Shown here: piece after piece, positions 7,216 through 13,306 of the stretch
Numbering within the stretch: the first letter of the stretch is position 1
Layout: the number at the start of each line of letters is the position of its first letter
Source: Deltaproteobacteria bacterium
Lineage (GTDB): Bacteria; Desulfobacterota; DSM-4660; Desulfatiglandales; Desulfatiglandaceae
DNA: 13,306 nt
NCBI GenBank assembly: GCA_021159525.1
Contig: JAGHEC010000039.1
Coordinates: 1-13,306 of the forward strand
Reading direction: 5' to 3'
Notes under the pieces: generated by a model
What the model saw: the letters and a program-made list of their open reading frames with translations, nothing else
Told to the model about the DNA's origin: nothing
Database searches by the model: none
Made by a program: the position numbers and the translations under genes

Positions 7216-7551
7216 CACCTCAATAATTAGGGGGATAACTGCGAACCTAATGCCGGGGCAGAAGAATTTTTCTTCCGCTCCGGGCCTCCGGGCTGGTCTC
7301 TTGAGTGACTTATCTGCGGGGGACACCCGCCTGCCAAGGCCAATTGAGCGTCCTTGCCAAGACTTTCGTCCCGTGGATCTGCGATGGCAGAAGGAAGTAA
7401 CATGGGTAACAAGGCAATGGCGGGCAGGCTTGCCCCTTTGGCATTATCGCATTCGTCGAGCTGCGGCTTCCCCCGCTGATAGGTCACAAAGAGGCGGCGC
7501 CCTCCCGGCAGTCGCGTCAGAAAAACCCTTCTGCCCCCGTTTATTGAGCTG
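7216..7551 (+). repeat. Interspersed repeat copy 2, MITE-like, long form
   Basis: Same ends as copy 1: left CACCTCAATAATTAGGGGG, right reverse-complemented CAGCTCAATAAACGGGGG, followed inwards by the pair CAGAAGAATTTTTCT / CAGAAGGGTTTTTCT. The right 58 bases (7497-7554) match copy 1 at 56 positions. The centre adds about 220 bases holding an inner inverted repeat: GTGACTTATCTGCGGGGG (7305-7322) against CCCCCGCTGATAGGTCAC (7470-7487), 16 of 18 paired. Positions 7452-7487 and 7497-7524 recur in copy 3. Open frames across it on both strands look like chance. It fills most of the gap between the aminotransferase and the HDOD gene. Confidence 0.8.
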
Positions 7552-7764
7552 TTATATCCTGACATAGCTGCAATTTTAGCGTTTTAAGCTTTGATTGAGG
7601 GGCTGAACAAGGTGTTTGGCACGATCTTGAAGAGATTTTCAAGGCTTATCCGCTCGAGGTACTGTTAACGTGTTGCACAGCCTCTATGGGGGATTTATGG
7701 AATGCTGCATCCGTGATGTTGTCCCCTCCATCTTGCTTGCGGGATAGCTGCAGGGGGATCCGCC
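7552..7764. other. Leader region of the HDOD gene
   Basis: No gene recognised. Seen: a perfect inverted repeat CTTGAA-N6-TTCAAG (7626-7643) that could be a regulator site, a TTGGCACG (7616-7623) resembling a sigma-54 -24 element but without a properly spaced -12 element, and AGGGGG (about 7751-7756) eight bases before ATG 7765, which serves as ribosome binding site. Confidence 0.35.
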
Positions 7765-8829
7765 ATGAAAATTATGTGCCAATTTTGTAAGTCTGTATAC
7801 AATATCCGTATTGAGTCGTTGCCTCACCGCAAGATCGTTACGGTTAGATGCAAGAAATGCGGGAATCTGATTCGGTTTGTGCATCCACTGGAAAATGGGG
7901 CAGATGCGGTTTCCGCTCCTTCCAACCACAGGGTCTCCTCGGTGGAAAAAGGACCTCCCCAGGCGGCCCCCAGACACGACCCTGCCAAGGTGCGGGCCCT
8001 GAAGCAAAAGATTCGCATGTGCCTGATGGGATTTATTCCACCCATCGCCCACGTCGTCGCCAAGGCACAGATGGTGATGTCAGATCCCGATGCCAGCCTG
8101 CGGGACCTGGTTGAGGTTATCGAGACAGACCAGGGAATCACAACTTATGCATTGAGGGTTGCCAACTCCGCGTACTACGGCCTTTCCGGAAGAGTGACCT
8201 CTATTCGTCATGCCTCGGTTCTTCTGGGAAACAAGATCATGGGCGAAATCATTGCCATGGCCGGCGCCAGGGGCTTTTTGGGAAAGATGTTGAGGGGCTA
8301 TGGCCTGGAGTCAGAGGTCCTCTGGCGGCATTCTCTCGCTGTGGGCATCGGTTGCAAAATGCTCGCAACCAGAAAAGCTCCTGATCTGGAACAGGATGCA
8401 TTTGCCGCCGGGCTGCTTCATGACGCCGGGATGATCATGTTGGACCCCTATATCTTTGAAAAAAAGGAGCTGTTCGATGAAATCATGGAAGACGGGACCT
8501 GTACCTTCCTTCAAGCGGAGAGAATAACCCTTGGGCTTGACCATTGCGAGGTGTGTGCAGAGATGTTCGCGGAATGGGGGCTTCCCAAGGGTCTGCTGAA
8601 GCCGGTTGCCCATCACCATCGCCCCGGCGCCTCTGCCGGGGGGCTTGGATATGCCGTTCACATAGCAGACATCATGGCCAGGAGGTGCGGGTACGGCGCC
8701 GGAGTGGATGATATGCTGTATCAGGCGGACAAGAGGGCCATGGCCTTTTTTGATCTTGAAGAGGAGGCGTTGGCCGGCCTGTGCGGTGAGATCCGCGATT
8801 CTGTCAAAAAAATTGTTATGGAAATGTAA
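7765..8829 (+). CDS. Zinc-ribbon / HDOD-domain signalling protein
   Basis: Predicted cytoplasmic signalling protein. The N-terminus carries a small zinc ribbon of MJ0042 type with Cys5-x2-Cys8 and Cys29-x2-Cys32 (MCQFCKS and VRCKKCGNLIRF). A linker (about 45-75) leads to an HDOD domain (about 78-290): FIPPIAHVVAKAQMVM, VANSAYYGLSGRVTSIRHASVLLG, WRHSLAVGIG (His189), GLLHDAGMIML (His219-Asp220), LDHCEVCAEMFAEWGLP (His260) and VAHHHRP. HDOD proteins are HD-related domains usually without proven catalysis; here several HD-type residues remain, so activity is possible but unproven. Length 354. ATG 7765 is preceded by AGGGGG at good spacing. The gene stands alone on the plus strand and converges with the next gene, 41 bases apart. 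In related bacteria such proteins act in chemotaxis, motility or stress signalling; which applies here is unknown. Confidence 0.85.
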   Translation: MKIMCQFCKSVYNIRIESLPHRKIVTVRCKKCGNLIRFVHPLENGADAVSAPSNHRVSSVEKGPPQAAPRHDPAKVRALKQKIRMCLMGFIPPIAHVVAKAQMVMSDPDASLRDLVEVIETDQGITTYALRVANSAYYGLSGRVTSIRHASVLLGNKIMGEIIAMAGARGFLGKMLRGYGLESEVLWRHSLAVGIGCKMLATRKAPDLEQDAFAAGLLHDAGMIMLDPYIFEKKELFDEIMEDGTCTFLQAERITLGLDHCEVCAEMFAEWGLPKGLLKPVAHHHRPGASAGGLGYAVHIADIMARRCGYGAGVDDMLYQADKRAMAFFDLEEEALAGLCGEIRDSVKKIVMEM

Positions 8830-8870
8830 GATGGCGCGGCCTGAGCTGTAGGTCTGGCTTGGGCAAAGCG

Positions 8871-9545
8871 CTATTTTGATACGAGCTGTGATGCAAGCTG
8901 ATGGAGATCTTTGTCTGCCAGGGCCTTCAGCTTCTTTTTGACAACCCGGGAGAAATATTCCCTTTCTGTCTTGGTGAGGCGCTCTCCGTTCAGTTTTTTG
9001 AAAATCAAATCCTGTTGCCTGGGCGAAAAAAGGAGACTCACGGATCTTAAGGCCTCCGGACAATAGGGGCTCAGGGCATGCCCTTCCGCGTGCCGGGACA
9101 GCGGGAAGTCCATTCGCTCGCTGAAGACCCTCCTTATGCGCTTAACGCGCAAACAAAGGCCGGACCCCAAATCAAGGACCCGGGATAATTTGAGGTCCCC
9201 CCACTTGCTTTTCAGAAACGTTTCCACTTCAACAGGGTCTCCCGGAAAAGAAAGACCTTTTTCCCTGAACAGGCAGAGGGTGACCCATACGAGCTTCTGA
9301 AAGATATCGCTGTGGTGCGTGTCCCTGCCGCATGCGTCAAAAAGTTCCACCAGGCTTACGGAAAGTCCGTTTTGTGCAAAAAGTCCCAGCAGTGCAGGAA
9401 AAAACTCCAAGAGCCTTGGATCGTTAGATGTGATCAGGGCACGCAGGACCGCCAGCATTTTGGCCTCCTCAAACAGCGCTTTACCGCCAGCACCAGGGGC
9501 CCGCGCCAGATTCAGGAGACCTTCGATTGTATATTCCGTCCGCAT
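8871..9545 (-). CDS. Protein of unknown function with a helical body and basic C-terminal tail
   Basis: I do not recognise a named family. With ATG 9545 the product has 224 residues; ATG 9578 in frame adds 11 (MDFMITWGQSD) but has no ribosome binding site, whereas GGGGG lies about nine bases before 9545. Seen: no signal peptide or membrane segment; a helical, Leu/Ala-rich N-terminal half (about 5-120) of helical-repeat appearance; and a basic C-terminus, FSPRQQDLIFKKLNGERLTKTEREYFSRVVKKKLKALAD, split here as FSPRQQDLIFKKLNGERL then TKTEREYFSRVVKKKLKALA. That tail looks like a helix-turn-helix or nucleic-acid-binding segment and appears conserved-type rather than random. Stop TAG at 8873-8871. 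It converges with the HDOD gene and diverges from the CheX-FliN operon, with a terminator-like hairpin just upstream of its start. Confidence 0.65.
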   Translation of the reverse strand: MRTEYTIEGLLNLARAPGAGGKALFEEAKMLAVLRALITSNDPRLLEFFPALLGLFAQNGLSVSLVELFDACGRDTHHSDIFQKLVWVTLCLFREKGLSFPGDPVEVETFLKSKWGDLKLSRVLDLGSGLCLRVKRIRRVFSERMDFPLSRHAEGHALSPYCPEALRSVSLLFSPRQQDLIFKKLNGERLTKTEREYFSRVVKKKLKALADKDLHQLASQLVSK

Positions 9546-9578
9546 GTCTGACTGCCCCCATGTAATCATAAAATCCAT

Positions 9579-9607
9579 AAAAACAGCGTGGCGCCGTCTT
9601 GGCGCCA
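9579..9607 (-). terminator. Terminator-like hairpin upstream of the unknown gene
   Basis: On the minus strand, TGGCGCC (9607-9601), loop AAGAC, GGCGCCA (9595-9589), then five bases and TTTTT (9583-9579). The 7-base perfect stem plus T-run resembles an intrinsic terminator, placed directly before the minus-strand start codons at 9578/9545. It could instead be an attenuator or an operator palindrome. Confidence 0.35.
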
Positions 9608-9723
9608 GAGGCCTGGGGTTTAGTTCAACGCCAAGTAGAAATCAAAATAGAGCCCCGGTCTTTTTGTACAAAAGCATACAAGAATTGTTCCAATGCCCGG
9701 ACCCTGGGGCCGGGGGGAGTGCC

Positions 9724-9867
9724 ATGAGTTGTCGTTTAAAAGGGCGATGCCGCCTGGCCGGCGCGGATCTCACATGGCCCGGGCATGATTCGTGCAACAA
9801 CCAACATGAAATGATGGACCTCCTCCCGCGAATTCCTGAATCTGTGCGGGCGACAGAGCCAGGATAA
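9724..9867 (+). CDS. Possible small protein, 47 residues
   Basis: An ATG frame of 47 codons (MSCRLKGRCRLAGADL at the start, ending RATEPG) with a very G-rich ribosome binding site GGGGGGAG four bases upstream and a terminator-like hairpin starting three bases after the TAA stop. Three Cys, basic N-terminus, no membrane segment, no family recognised. The longer in-frame start at 9319 lies inside the antisense gene and is not credible. The case rests on the coincidence of ribosome binding site, stop and terminator; the frame could still be chance, and the segment could be an untranslated small RNA or leader. Confidence 0.3.
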   Translation: MSCRLKGRCRLAGADLTWPGHDSCNNQHEMMDLLPRIPESVRATEPG

Positions 9868-9870
9868 AAC

Positions 9871-9895
9871 GGCGACCCGTTTGGGACGCCTTTTT
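9871..9895 (+). terminator. Intrinsic terminator in the divergent intergenic region
   Basis: GGCGACCC, loop GTTT, GGGACGCC, then TTTTT. Seven pairs with one A-A mismatch, and a T-run directly attached. It ends plus-strand transcription 135 bases before the CheX-FliN start, so it serves either the possible small gene before it or a conditional leader of the operon. The reverse strand also shows a short T-run (GTTTTA), so it may work in both directions. Confidence 0.55.
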
Positions 9896-10030
9896 GCGGC
9901 AGTTGCAGCAGCGGGAATGGGATGAAGACTATGGGGGGAGCGGTCCCGGCGAGGTTGAATCGTAACGGACCGGGATCAGCGTTATCCTGGAATTGATCAA
10001 GGAGTATTTACGGCAGAGGAAAGAGAAACC
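9896..10030. other. Upstream region of the CheX-FliN operon
   Basis: No gene. Nothing resembling a convincing sigma-70 or sigma-54 promoter was found. AGAGGA at about 10014-10019 is the likely ribosome binding site for ATG 10031, at about 11 bases. Confidence 0.3.
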
Positions 10031-11542
10031 ATGGAAGAAATCGGGACCTTTGAAATCGCGAAACCGGTGGTCGGGTCTGTGCTGGATCTGTTTCAAACCA
10101 TGCTTTCACTCGAGATTGAGCCCTGCGAGCCGGAGGATCTTCCCCGGTCTGACTCCCCGCGAATTGCCGGATCGGTGAGCCTTGCCGGGGAAATTGTGGG
10201 CACTGTGATCATAGAGACCACCCACGATTTCGCGCGTCTGATGACCTCCACCATGCTGGGGATGGAAATAGAGGAGATCGAAGGAGAAGAAGAAATCAAG
10301 GATGTCATTTTGGAGACATGCAACATTATCAGCGGGAGCCTGAAATCGGCCCTCAACGACGACGGTCTCTCCTGTATGATCTCTTCTCCCACCATCACGT
10401 TAGGGAGAAATTTCGATATCGAAACGCTCAATATGGCGCGGTATGAAAGGTTTGCGTTTTGCTCCGAGGGGCATCCATTTCAAGTGGAAGTCTGTTTGAA
10501 ACTGGCGGAAGACGCCCCTGCCGAGGCATTGCGAAAGCTTACCAGCATTGATATCAGCAAATTTGAGAGGCTTGATATCATTTCCTCTGCAGGTGACGCG
10601 GTCATCGAGCTTTTTGATCTGATGCTGGGCATGAAGCTTGAGATATCGGAGGCAAAACAGGCAAGGCCAGGGGAAGGGGGCTGGATTGTCGGGGCCGTCA
10701 ATTTTGCCGGCGAGGTCATGGGCAGCCTCAACATACGATTGAGTAATGCCTTTACCAGGATTGTCGCTTCCAAAATGATGGATGTGCCCCTGGAAGAGGT
10801 CGATGATGATGAGCAGGTCAAGGATGTAATTGGAGAGCTGTGCAATATTGTCGGCGGGAGTCTCAAGTCCGCGTTTTGCGATTCAGGACTCAAGTGTGAG
10901 ATATCGCCTCCCTCGATTACCGTGGGGGATGATTTCAGGATTGAAATTCTCAATATGGCCCGATATGAGCAGTTTGCCTTTAGATTTTACGATTACGACA
11001 TCTTTGTGCAGGTCTGTGTGAAGATCGATGAGAATGCACAGCCTGCAAGTGAGGATTCGGATCGAACCGATGCGGTCAATATCGATGAAATTGTGGCGGA
11101 GGCCAAGAAACAGGCGATGGACGGCAAGGAGTCTGTCGAGGCTGATACAGCCCTTGAGGCCCCGGGGGTCCAAGCTTCTGATACCCTGGAAGGGGGGTCG
11201 TCCTGTGGGGAGCAGTCAAAAGGGCCGGCGCCGTTGCAAGATGCCCTGCAGGAAGAAGAAACAGGTGGGCAAGAGGTCTCGCCCGACCTCGATTTTGTTC
11301 TCAATATTCCGGTGGAGATTACCGTGGAATTGGGGAGGACGCGCATGAAGATGGGTCAGGTGAGCCAACTGAAGCCCGGGGCGCCCATCGTCCTGTCCAA
11401 TCTGGAGAATGAGGATGTGAGTATTTTTGCAAACGACAAGCTGATTGCAAAAGGATCAGTGATCGTGGACCATGAAAAATACGGTGTGTGCATTACAGAG
11501 ATTGTTACGCGCATGGAACGGATCAAGGGCCTGCGTGGGTGA
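10031..11542 (+). CDS. CheX-CheX-FliN fusion protein (FliY-like), putative aspartyl-phosphate phosphatase
   Basis: Seen in 503 residues: two tandem CheX-type domains (about 5-160 and 175-335), an acidic low-complexity linker (about 336-415), and a C-terminal FliN/SpoA domain (about 418-495: LNIPVEITVELGRT, then KMGQVSQLKPGAPIVL, then ANDKLIAKGSVIV). Each CheX copy keeps the ExxN phosphatase motif: ETCN (Glu95, Asn98) and ELCN (Glu269, Asn272). The copies are clear duplicates (LNMARYERFAF against LNMARYEQFAF; SGSLKSAL against GGSLKSAF). CheX and CheC-FliN (FliY) proteins are known to dephosphorylate CheY-type receivers, and FliN domains build the flagellar switch. No flagellar gene is nearby. 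The NtrC-family gene starts 36-45 bases downstream, so this protein may act on that receiver (inference). The ribosome binding site is AGAGGA. No signal peptide or membrane segment. Confidence 0.85.
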   Translation: MEEIGTFEIAKPVVGSVLDLFQTMLSLEIEPCEPEDLPRSDSPRIAGSVSLAGEIVGTVIIETTHDFARLMTSTMLGMEIEEIEGEEEIKDVILETCNIISGSLKSALNDDGLSCMISSPTITLGRNFDIETLNMARYERFAFCSEGHPFQVEVCLKLAEDAPAEALRKLTSIDISKFERLDIISSAGDAVIELFDLMLGMKLEISEAKQARPGEGGWIVGAVNFAGEVMGSLNIRLSNAFTRIVASKMMDVPLEEVDDDEQVKDVIGELCNIVGGSLKSAFCDSGLKCEISPPSITVGDDFRIEILNMARYEQFAFRFYDYDIFVQVCVKIDENAQPASEDSDRTDAVNIDEIVAEAKKQAMDGKESVEADTALEAPGVQASDTLEGGSSCGEQSKGPAPLQDALQEEETGGQEVSPDLDFVLNIPVEITVELGRTRMKMGQVSQLKPGAPIVLSNLENEDVSIFANDKLIAKGSVIVDHEKYGVCITEIVTRMERIKGLRG

Positions 11543-11587
11543 TGGCCGAGGCCGGAAGACATGATTGAACTGCTGTGAGTGAGCGCG

Positions 11588-12994
11588 ATGAAAGTAGGCG
11601 ACAGGAAAGATCCGGCGCCTTACAACGCCAGGATCCTTTTTGTGGACGATGAAAGAGAAATACTTGACACGGTAGAGGAATATCTGGCCCGGCAGGGGTA
11701 TTCTGTTGCCCTGGCCCGGAGCGGAACGGAGGCCCTTAAACTGCTGAGCCAAGAGCAATTCGATGTTGTGTTTACGGACTTGAATATGCCCGGCCTGGGC
11801 GGTCTGGACTTGCTTAAGGCCGTCAGGAAAATGCACAGTGAGACGGAAGTTGTCATTGTGACCGGATACGGGTCCATTGAAAGCGCCATCAAGGCCCTTA
11901 AGTTGGGAGGCTATGATTATCTCCAAAAGCCGATCAATCTGGAACGGCTCAAGCTCCTGATCGACAGGATAGTGGAAAAAAAGAGGTTGAAAGAGGAAAA
12001 TCTGCACTTGAGGTACAGATTAAAGGGAAGGTATCGCTACGATGAAATCATCGGCCTGAGTCCCGTGATGCAGGAGATCTATGAGATTATAGACAGGATC
12101 AGCATGAGTGACCCGACCGTTCTCATTCAGGGGGAAAGCGGGACCGGAAAGGAGGTCATCGCCAGGGTGATTCACAAGAACAGCAGTCGACGGGCCGGTC
12201 CGTTTGTTTCGATCAACTGCGGGGCACTGGTGGAAGGGCTTCTTGAAACCGAGCTTTTCGGCCACGTAAAAGGGGCTTTTACAGGGGCCATTCGTAACAA
12301 GGAGGGTCTTATGAAGGCCGCTCAGGGAGGGACCGTTTTTCTCGATGAAGTGGCTGAAATGCCTTCTTCCCTGCAGGTGAAACTGCTTCGCGCCCTTCAG
12401 GAAAGAAAGATCAGACCGGTGGGAGACACGCGGGAACTGCATGTGGACACCCGGGTGATTGCGGCCACCAACGAGGATATCAATGAGGCCTTGAATTCGG
12501 GCAAGTTGAGAAGGGACCTTTATTATCGGCTGAACGTGGTTTTCATCCATATACCCCCCCTGAGAGAGCGAAAAGAGGACATCCCCCCCCTTGTAAACCA
12601 TTTCATGAGGCAGTTTGCAGAAAGGAGCAAGCGGCACGTGGTAAAAAAGATCTCTCCCGAGGCCCTGGGCCTGCTCTTGGAGTACGATTGGCCTGGAAAT
12701 GTAAGGGAGCTGGAGAACGCCTTGGAAAGGGCGTTTGTATTGGGGGTAGAGGAGACGATCGGAGTGGATGATTTGCCTCCTGTTCTTAGGGGGCTGGGAG
12801 GCGACGTGAATGTGAGTGCCCGAAACTATCGCCTGAAGGACAACGAGATTGTTCTCATAAAGAGGGCGCTTGCGGAAACGGGTGGAAACAAGGCTGAAGC
12901 ATCCCGGTTGCTCGGGATTAACCTGAGCACTTTGTACCGAAAAATGGCCAGATATGATATTTCGCAGGATTTTCTGCAAAATGCAAATTCGTAA
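11588..12994 (+). CDS. NtrC-family sigma-54-dependent response regulator
   Basis: Cytoplasmic transcription activator that, once phosphorylated, should hydrolyse ATP to open sigma-54 promoters. ATG 11588 gives 468 residues; an in-frame GTG at 11579 would add three (numbering below counts from that GTG). Receiver domain: acidic pocket Asp23-Asp24, phosphoacceptor Asp67 (FTDLNMPG), Thr95, Lys117 (QKPIN). AAA+ domain (about 155-385): Walker A GESGTGKE (185-192), sigma-54 contact loop GAFTGA (232-237), Walker B TVFLDEV (Asp256, Glu257), arginine region YYRLNV and WPGNVRELEN. C-terminal Fis-type helix-turn-helix: GGNKAEASRLLGINLSTLYRKM. All key residues for activity are present. It follows the CheX-CheX-FliN gene in a probable operon; no sensor kinase gene is in the window, so its kinase is an orphan elsewhere or a CheA-type kinase. 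A 7-base tandem repeat overlaps the stop codon. Confidence 0.93.
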   Translation: MKVGDRKDPAPYNARILFVDDEREILDTVEEYLARQGYSVALARSGTEALKLLSQEQFDVVFTDLNMPGLGGLDLLKAVRKMHSETEVVIVTGYGSIESAIKALKLGGYDYLQKPINLERLKLLIDRIVEKKRLKEENLHLRYRLKGRYRYDEIIGLSPVMQEIYEIIDRISMSDPTVLIQGESGTGKEVIARVIHKNSSRRAGPFVSINCGALVEGLLETELFGHVKGAFTGAIRNKEGLMKAAQGGTVFLDEVAEMPSSLQVKLLRALQERKIRPVGDTRELHVDTRVIAATNEDINEALNSGKLRRDLYYRLNVVFIHIPPLRERKEDIPPLVNHFMRQFAERSKRHVVKKISPEALGLLLEYDWPGNVRELENALERAFVLGVEETIGVDDLPPVLRGLGGDVNVSARNYRLKDNEIVLIKRALAETGGNKAEASRLLGINLSTLYRKMARYDISQDFLQNANS

Positions 12995-13009
12995 TTGCAG
13001 AATGCAAAA
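12975..13009 (+). repeat. Heptanucleotide tandem repeat over the response-regulator stop codon
   Basis: Five 7-base units: TGCAAAA, TGCAAAT, TCGTAAT, TGCAGAA, TGCAAAA. It covers the last codons (LQNANS) and the TAA stop at 12992-12994 of the regulator gene. The period matches the array at 3692-3726 but the unit differs. Confidence 0.6.
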
Positions 13010-13067
13010 CCGTGTTCCCTTGGCCCCCGGCCATTGGGCAGGTCCTGTCAGGGTGCCGCCCGGGCCT

Positions 13068-13092
13068 GCGGAAGGGCATTCCGCCTGTTTTT
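13068..13092 (+). terminator. Putative intrinsic terminator of the CheX-FliN/NtrC operon
   Basis: GCGGAA, loop GGGCA, TTCCGC, then CTGTTTTT. It has a six-pair stem with a T-run, about 75 bases after the regulator stop. A competing pairing GGGCATT (13074-13080) with AATGCCC (13101-13107) overlaps it. Confidence 0.45.
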
Positions 13093-13180
13093 CCGGCTAA
13101 AATGCCCACGAAGCTTGTGGACTGTCTTGTTTGTCGCTATTTGGGCGAAACGTGCTTTATGCCGCCTCAATCGTATCAGC

Positions 13181-13306
13181 TTCGTCGAGCTGCGGCTTCC
13201 CCCACTGATAAGTCACGAAACCGGGGACCCGCCCGAAGGGTGGGGTCTGAGTCGAGCGAAGCGAGCGAAGAAGAGACGGCGCCCTCCCGGCAGTCGCGTC
13301 AGAAAA
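13181..13306 (+). repeat. Interspersed repeat copy 3, cut by the window edge
   Basis: Positions 13181-13217 match the copy 2 segment from 7452 (TTCGTCGAGCTGCGGCTTCC then a GTCAC end), and the last 28 bases (13279-13306) are identical to 3554-3581 of copy 1 and 7497-7524 of copy 2. Between them this copy has a different, longer spacer with a GACCCGCCC / GGGTGGGGTC hairpin and a GAGCGAAGC repeat. The left terminal inverted repeat is not visible and the right end lies beyond the window. Same orientation as the other copies. Confidence 0.7.

Noticed and set aside
7227..7567. Open frames of more than 100 codons on both strands across repeat copy 2
   Set aside because: They follow GC-rich inverted-repeat DNA, are not kept in copy 1, and show no protein pattern.
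7616..7643. Sigma-54 promoter before the HDOD gene
   Set aside because: TTGGCACG is a good -24 element, but ten bases after GG stands AA instead of GC; the TTG is misplaced by one base.
8311..9063. Minus-strand open frame of 250 codons
   Set aside because: Spans the antisense of the HDOD gene and the end of the convergent gene in a different frame; no recognisable domain.
9608..9895. Cyclic di-GMP (GEMM) riboswitch, suggested by GGGACGCC near a terminator
   Set aside because: Those bases are part of the terminator stem itself, and the conserved aptamer core was not found upstream.
12020..12979. Long minus-strand open frame of 319 codons
   Set aside because: Antisense to the AAA+ and helix-turn-helix parts of the response regulator; a codon-bias shadow.
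11588..12994. PrsR-type exosortase-locus regulator
   Set aside because: The receiver has the ordinary NtrC-type sequence and its partner gene is a CheX-FliN fusion, not a PrsK-type kinase.

Overview
The window looks like a chromosomal segment of a Desulfobacterota-type (former Deltaproteobacteria) Gram-negative bacterium. This is inferred from a lipoprotein-type outer-membrane polysaccharide exporter, exosortase-A (XrtA)-type accessory genes, an NtrC-type sigma-54 activator and an HDOD protein. The species cannot be named from the sequence. No rRNA, tRNA, CRISPR array, transposase or phage gene was seen.

Left block (1-3193, minus strand): a large Wza-like exporter (fibronectin-III domain plus two export modules and four SLBB domains) is followed on the same strand by a membrane-anchored AMIN-domain protein that runs off the left edge. 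A sigma-70-like promoter lies just upstream of the exporter. Middle block (3896-7186, plus strand): three closely spaced genes, an XrtA-type polysaccharide deacetylase, a FemAB/GNAT-like XrtA-associated protein and a DegT/DnrJ/EryC1 aminotransferase. The two blocks form part of an exopolysaccharide synthesis and export locus. Exosortase, chain-length kinase and glycosyltransferases are not in view and may lie outside.

Right block (7765-12994): a zinc-ribbon/HDOD protein, a convergent gene of unknown function, a possible 47-codon gene with its own terminator, and a two-gene operon. The operon encodes a CheX-CheX-FliN fusion protein followed directly by an NtrC-family response regulator. The fusion keeps the CheX phosphatase motif in both copies, so it may dephosphorylate the neighbouring regulator. 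No flagellar or chemotaxis gene is nearby.

Between the blocks lie three copies of one interspersed repeat with terminal inverted repeats (3496-3608, 7216-7551, and one starting near 13181 and cut by the right edge), all in the same orientation. The two complete copies bracket the deacetylase-FemAB-aminotransferase genes; the second and third bracket the signalling block. Short tandem repeats with 9-base and 7-base units also occur. The 9-base unit lies inside two coding regions, read in different frames, and overlaps the stop codon of a third gene; the 7-base unit overlaps the stop codon of a fourth. These repeat families are the least explained features of the window.
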